NCBI GenBank assembly: GCA_035318985.1
Contig: DATHDP010000078.1
Location: 1 to 27,532, forward strand
Reading direction: 5' to 3'
Source: VBAS01 sp035318985
GTDB lineage: Bacteria; Bacteroidota; Bacteroidia; Chitinophagales; Chitinophagaceae
Length of the DNA stretch: 27,532 nucleotides
Of the stretch, positions 24,379-27,532 are shown piece after piece; within the stretch, counting starts at the first letter, position 1; each line of letters starts with the position of its first letter. The notes beneath the pieces are model-generated. The model saw only the letters and a list, made by a program, of their open reading frames with translations, was not told where the DNA came from and did no database searches. A program made the position numbers and the translations under genes.

Positions 24379-26610
24379 TTATTTGTACTGAACCGTGTTT
24401 GCAGAGTTAGGTTTGGTTACGACTGCTACGGGTTTAATTTCATTTTTTTGAAATGCTGCTGCATCACTCTTTTTTGCATTACTTATTTGTGCAAGAGTAG
24501 GAGCAATGACCAAAGATACAATCGACATCAATTTAATCAAAATATTCATTGAAGGTCCTGAAGTATCTTTGAAAGGATCACCAACAGTGTCGCCTGTTAC
24601 CGATGCTTTGTGAGGTTCTGATTTCTTATAGTAGATCTCCCCATTAATTTCAACACCTTTTTCAAAACTCTTTTTGGCGTTATCCCATGCGCCACCAGCA
24701 TTATTTTGGAACATTCCCATTAATACGCCACTCACTGTTGCACCAGCAAGAAAACCACCTAATGCTTCTGCACCAAGACCTGGCATAAATCCAATGATCA
24801 ATGGAGAAATAATTGCAATAGCGCCGGGCAACATCATTTTTTTAATAGAAGCATCCGTAGAGATGGCAACGCATTTATCATATTCAGGTTTTCCGGTTCC
24901 TTCCATAATACCCGGAATAGTTTTGAATTGTCTTCTTACTTCTTCCACCATTGCCATTGCAGCTTCTCCAACTGCACGGATAGCTAATGAAGAAAATATA
25001 AATGGTATCATGCCTCCAACGAATAATGAAGCAAGAACATTTGCTTTATAAATATCAATACCGGTAATGCCGGATACTCCAACAAAGGCTGCAAACAATG
25101 CAAGTGCTGTTAATGCAGCAGATGCAATTGCAAATCCTTTCCCAGTAGCAGCGGTTGTATTACCAACAGCATCGAGCACATCTGTTTTTTCACGAACTTC
25201 CTTTGGAAGTTCACTCATTTCGGCAATACCACCGGCGTTGTCAGCAATTGGGCCAAATGCATCGATCGCTAATTGCATAGCAGTTGTTGCCATCATACCA
25301 GCGGCAGCAATTGATACCCCATATAAACCTGCACATTCATAAGAACCCCATATACCGCCAGCAAGAACAAGAATAGGGAGGAATGTAGATTCCATACCTA
25401 CTGCAAGACCACCGATAACATTTGTTGCATGACCAGTTCCTGATTGACGAACGATCGACAATACAGGTCTTTTGCCCATGGCCGTATAATATTCTGTGAT
25501 AATACTCATTAAGGTGCCCACTGCAAGTCCAACGCCAATAGCACCCATCACACCCATCTTTGTAAACTCATGTCCACGAAGCGACATTGTTTCTGGGAGG
25601 ATCCAATAAACAAGTCCAACTGCAGCGATAGCAGTAAGAACAATAGAACCCCAGTTACCCATGTTCAAAGCTTTCTGAACACTGCTTGTATTTATGCCTG
25701 CTGAATCGCTTATACGAACAAACCATGTACCAGCGATAGAAAATAAAATTCCGACGCCAGCGATCAACATTGGAAGAAGAATGGGAGACATGCCGCCAAT
25801 ACCATCATCGCCACTTATAATTATTGTTTGCTGACCAAGAACGATCGTTGCAAGAACAGTAGCTACATAAGAACCGAAAAGATCGGCACCCATACCAGCT
25901 ACGTCACCAACATTATCACCAACATTATCTGCAATGGTTGCAGGGTTACGAGGATCATCTTCAGGAATGCCAGCCTCTACTTTACCAACTAGGTCAGCAC
26001 CCACGTCGGCAGCTTTTGTATAAATACCACCGCCTACACGGGCAAATAATGCTATGGATTCAGCGCCTAAAGAAAAACCTGTAAGTACTTCAATCGTTCT
26101 CAGCATCTCTTCTCCATTTACAGCGCTACCATCGGGAACGAAATACATTTTAAGAACTATGAATAATCCGCTAAGTCCTAAAACAGCAAGACCCGCAACA
26201 CCTAGACCCATTACTGAACCACCGGTGAATGAAACCGACAGTGCTTTTTTCAAACTTGTACGGGCAGCCTGTGCAGTTCTTACATTGGCTTTGGTTGCTA
26301 CTTTCATTCCTATATAACCAGCAGTAGCGCTTAGTACGGCTCCTACAATAAAGGCCCCTGCAATTAACCAATGACTATGAGGATTGGTAGTGGCCATAAC
26401 AGCCAATAGAATTCCAACTATAACAACGAAGTAGCCGAGTATTTTCCATTCAGCTTTTAAAAAAGCCATGGCACCTTCAGCAATGTAAGTGCTGATCTCT
26501 TTCATCCGCTCATTACCGGCGTCTTGTTTCGAAACCCAATTGAATTTGATAAAAGTGTAAAGTAAACCGATTAATCCCATCACGGGAACCAGGTAAATCA
26601 ATTTGTCCAT
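24379..26610 (-). CDS. hppA: membrane-integral pyrophosphatase, K+-dependent, probably H+-pumping
   Basis: Couples hydrolysis of pyrophosphate to cation export across the inner membrane; 743 residues with about 16 hydrophobic helices. Substrate motifs are intact: GIYTKAADVGADLVGKVE (195-212) and DDPRNPATIADNVGDNVGD (218-236). GNTTAATGKG (483-492) has Ala487 where K+-independent enzymes carry Lys, so K+ dependence is expected. The gate residue differs from the common types: R191 and D243 (5.50 and 6.50 in the usual numbering) are present, but 6.53 is Gly246 and 6.57 is Ala250, while Glu184 (GAESIALFAR) occupies 5.43. That arrangement is the one I recall for Flavobacterium johnsoniae-type H+-pumps. 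The ~45-residue tail after the last helix is variable. It is a single-gene unit with its own promoter and terminator. Confidence 0.96.
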   Translation of the reverse strand: MDKLIYLVPVMGLIGLLYTFIKFNWVSKQDAGNERMKEISTYIAEGAMAFLKAEWKILGYFVVIVGILLAVMATTNPHSHWLIAGAFIVGAVLSATAGYIGMKVATKANVRTAQAARTSLKKALSVSFTGGSVMGLGVAGLAVLGLSGLFIVLKMYFVPDGSAVNGEEMLRTIEVLTGFSLGAESIALFARVGGGIYTKAADVGADLVGKVEAGIPEDDPRNPATIADNVGDNVGDVAGMGADLFGSYVATVLATIVLGQQTIIISGDDGIGGMSPILLPMLIAGVGILFSIAGTWFVRISDSAGINTSSVQKALNMGNWGSIVLTAIAAVGLVYWILPETMSLRGHEFTKMGVMGAIGVGLAVGTLMSIITEYYTAMGKRPVLSIVRQSGTGHATNVIGGLAVGMESTFLPILVLAGGIWGSYECAGLYGVSIAAAGMMATTAMQLAIDAFGPIADNAGGIAEMSELPKEVREKTDVLDAVGNTTAATGKGFAIASAALTALALFAAFVGVSGITGIDIYKANVLASLFVGGMIPFIFSSLAIRAVGEAAMAMVEEVRRQFKTIPGIMEGTGKPEYDKCVAISTDASIKKMMLPGAIAIISPLIIGFMPGLGAEALGGFLAGATVSGVLMGMFQNNAGGAWDNAKKSFEKGVEINGEIYYKKSEPHKASVTGDTVGDPFKDTSGPSMNILIKLMSIVSLVIAPTLAQISNAKKSDAAAFQKNEIKPVAVVTKPNSANTVQYK

Positions 26611-26662
26611 AAGTGTTGATTCTTAAACAGTTTAATGCCCCATCGTTTTATATGGAGGTCGG

Positions 26663-26670
26663 CAAAGATA
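26663..26670 (-). promoter_or_regulatory. probable hppA promoter -7 box
   Basis: On the minus strand TATCTTTG (followed by C) is an exact match to the Bacteroidota TAnnTTTG box. It predicts a leader of about 45-50 bases ahead of the hppA ATG at 26610. No convincing -33 TTG was seen. Confidence 0.6.
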
Positions 26671-26683
26671 GGGGGAGAAAGGG

Positions 26684-26724
26684 GAATTTGAAATTTAGAT
26701 TTCGGATTTTGGATTTATGATTTA
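26684..26724. repeat. GATTTNN heptad tandem array
   Basis: GATTT begins at 26698, 26705, 26712 and 26719, exactly seven bases apart, with degenerate units before (26684, 26691). It is the same unit type as the arms of the element at 13655-13752. It lies in the gap between hppA and the TPR gene and contains the TPR stop codon. Confidence 0.7.
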
Positions 26725-27532
26725 CTGGTTGATTTTATGTTTGATTTTGTGCTTAATCCCACCTTTTTCAGGATCTCATTAAATCGCGGATCATCGCGGA
26801 TCGAATCAAACTTGGGGTCGATTCCAATACTGCATAATGACTCCTCATGCTTTTGATAACTTTTTTCAAGCCACTCAAAAGCTTCATCCGTTTCACCAAG
26901 TGCCGCATATACTAATGCAACCCCGCGATAGTCATTTGAACTGAGCATTTTTTCTATACCTGTGTTCTCAATAATTTTTCTTGCCTCATCTTCCTGGCCA
27001 GACACAGCATAGATATGTGCGAGTGCCACATCTGTTTTGATCTTATTACCAGTCAAGCTTCCCCATTTTATGGTTTCATTGATCGCTTCCTCATACATTT
27101 CTTTACCCGTATAAGCAAGTGAAATAAGACGATGAACAGGAACAAACCCCGGATCAATTTCCAACGTTGTCAACGCAGTTTCAATGGCTTCATCATACTG
27201 CTCCATATAATATTGAAAGATCCCTTTATCTTTTAATATTCCTTGTGATATCGGATCAAGCTCAACAGCAATATCGATCTCTTTAAATGCTTCTTTGGGT
27301 TTACCTATAAATAAAAGAAGCTCGGCATACCAGTGATGACCAGTAGCATTTTTAGGATCAAGTTGCAAACCCAACTTGAATTCTTTTTCGGCGCCTGCCC
27401 AATCCCAGTCATTCAACATTAATGAAATGGCAAGTGATATATGTGCTTCTGCAAGTTGCGGATCAATTCTGAGTGCCTTATAAATTGCATCCATTTGTTT
27501 TTGATAAAGATCTCTTCTTGAAAGATTCGTGT
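26715..27532 (-). CDS. tetratricopeptide-repeat protein, C-terminal part (cut by the window edge)
   Basis: The minus frame is open from the right edge to TAA at 26715-26717, so the ATG at 27494 is probably internal: the residues before it (NLSRRDLYQKQ) read on smoothly into MDAIYKALRIDP. At least five to six TPR units of ~34 residues are visible, with typical helices such as AEAHISLAISLMLNDWDWAGAEKEF (first 10: AEAHISLAIS) and YDEAIETALTTLEIDP. The DWDWAGAEKEFKLGLQLDP type of repeat is common in C-terminal halves of large bacterial regulators that carry a winged-helix, cyclase or kinase domain at the N-terminus, but that part is outside the window. The last residues run into a heptad repeat array, giving a Ser/Lys-rich tail. 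Confidence 0.82.
   Translation of the reverse strand, partial: TNLSRRDLYQKQMDAIYKALRIDPQLAEAHISLAISLMLNDWDWAGAEKEFKLGLQLDPKNATGHHWYAELLLFIGKPKEAFKEIDIAVELDPISQGILKDKGIFQYYMEQYDEAIETALTTLEIDPGFVPVHRLISLAYTGKEMYEEAINETIKWGSLTGNKIKTDVALAHIYAVSGQEDEARKIIENTGIEKMLSSNDYRGVALVYAALGETDEAFEWLEKSYQKHEESLCSIGIDPKFDSIRDDPRFNEILKKVGLSTKSNIKSTSKS

Noticed and set aside
24674..25342. Plus-strand frames of 125 and 91 codons opposite hppA
   Set aside because: Their Ala/Pro/Ile-rich composition is the mirror of the membrane-helix codons of hppA, which is clearly the real gene.

Overview
The window reads as chromosomal DNA of a Bacteroidota bacterium, most likely of the Chitinophagaceae. Support for this comes from a SusC/SusD pair, a type IX secretion (T9SS) type B sorting domain next to a PorP/SprF protein, a low-GC sequence with few strong Shine-Dalgarno sites, and -7 boxes of the form TAnnTTyG placed just before ATG codons. 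No rRNA, tRNA, CRISPR array, phage gene or intact transposase was seen.

Layout. 1-1560: the 3' end of pruA (proline catabolism), a small outer-membrane beta-barrel protein with a strong terminator, then pyrR. 1792-12626: an accessory block made of a SusC TonB-dependent transporter, its SusD lipoprotein, a 13-bp-stem terminator, a giant two-propeller FG-GAP/ASPIC lipoprotein, a second FG-GAP lipoprotein carrying a cytochrome c heme site, and a thioredoxin-like exported protein. 12717-16629: housekeeping genes pyrB, coaD, a hotdog thioesterase (menI-like), a convergent NUDIX hydrolase, pyrE and a periplasmic heavy-metal-associated (HMA) protein. 16630-17533: about 900 bases without a gene. 17534-22109: a large PKD adhesin-like T9SS substrate and a PorP/SprF partner. 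22113-24172 (minus): a BlaR1-like M56 metalloprotease and a BlaI-like repressor. 24379-26610 (minus): a membrane pyrophosphatase. 26715 to the right edge (minus): the C-terminal part of a TPR protein.

How the genes work together. pyrR, pyrB and pyrE belong to pyrimidine synthesis and salvage but lie in three places. The SusCD/propeller block separates pyrR from pyrB, which I remember as neighbours in related genomes. That block has no glycosidase, sulfatase, protease or sigma/anti-sigma pair, so it looks like an uptake or surface-binding system for an unknown substrate with a redox part (heme c plus CxxC thioredoxin fold).

Other points of note. (1) Heptanucleotide tandem arrays occur at three places; one inverted pair brackets a truncated four-helix-bundle gene at the NUDIX/pyrE divergence, and another forms the ends of a 98-bp element with two palindromes before coaD. 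(2) The pyrophosphatase lacks the usual helix-6 gate glutamate and has one in helix 5 instead. (3) pyrB and pyrE have almost no room for a leader, which argues against PyrR attenuation there.
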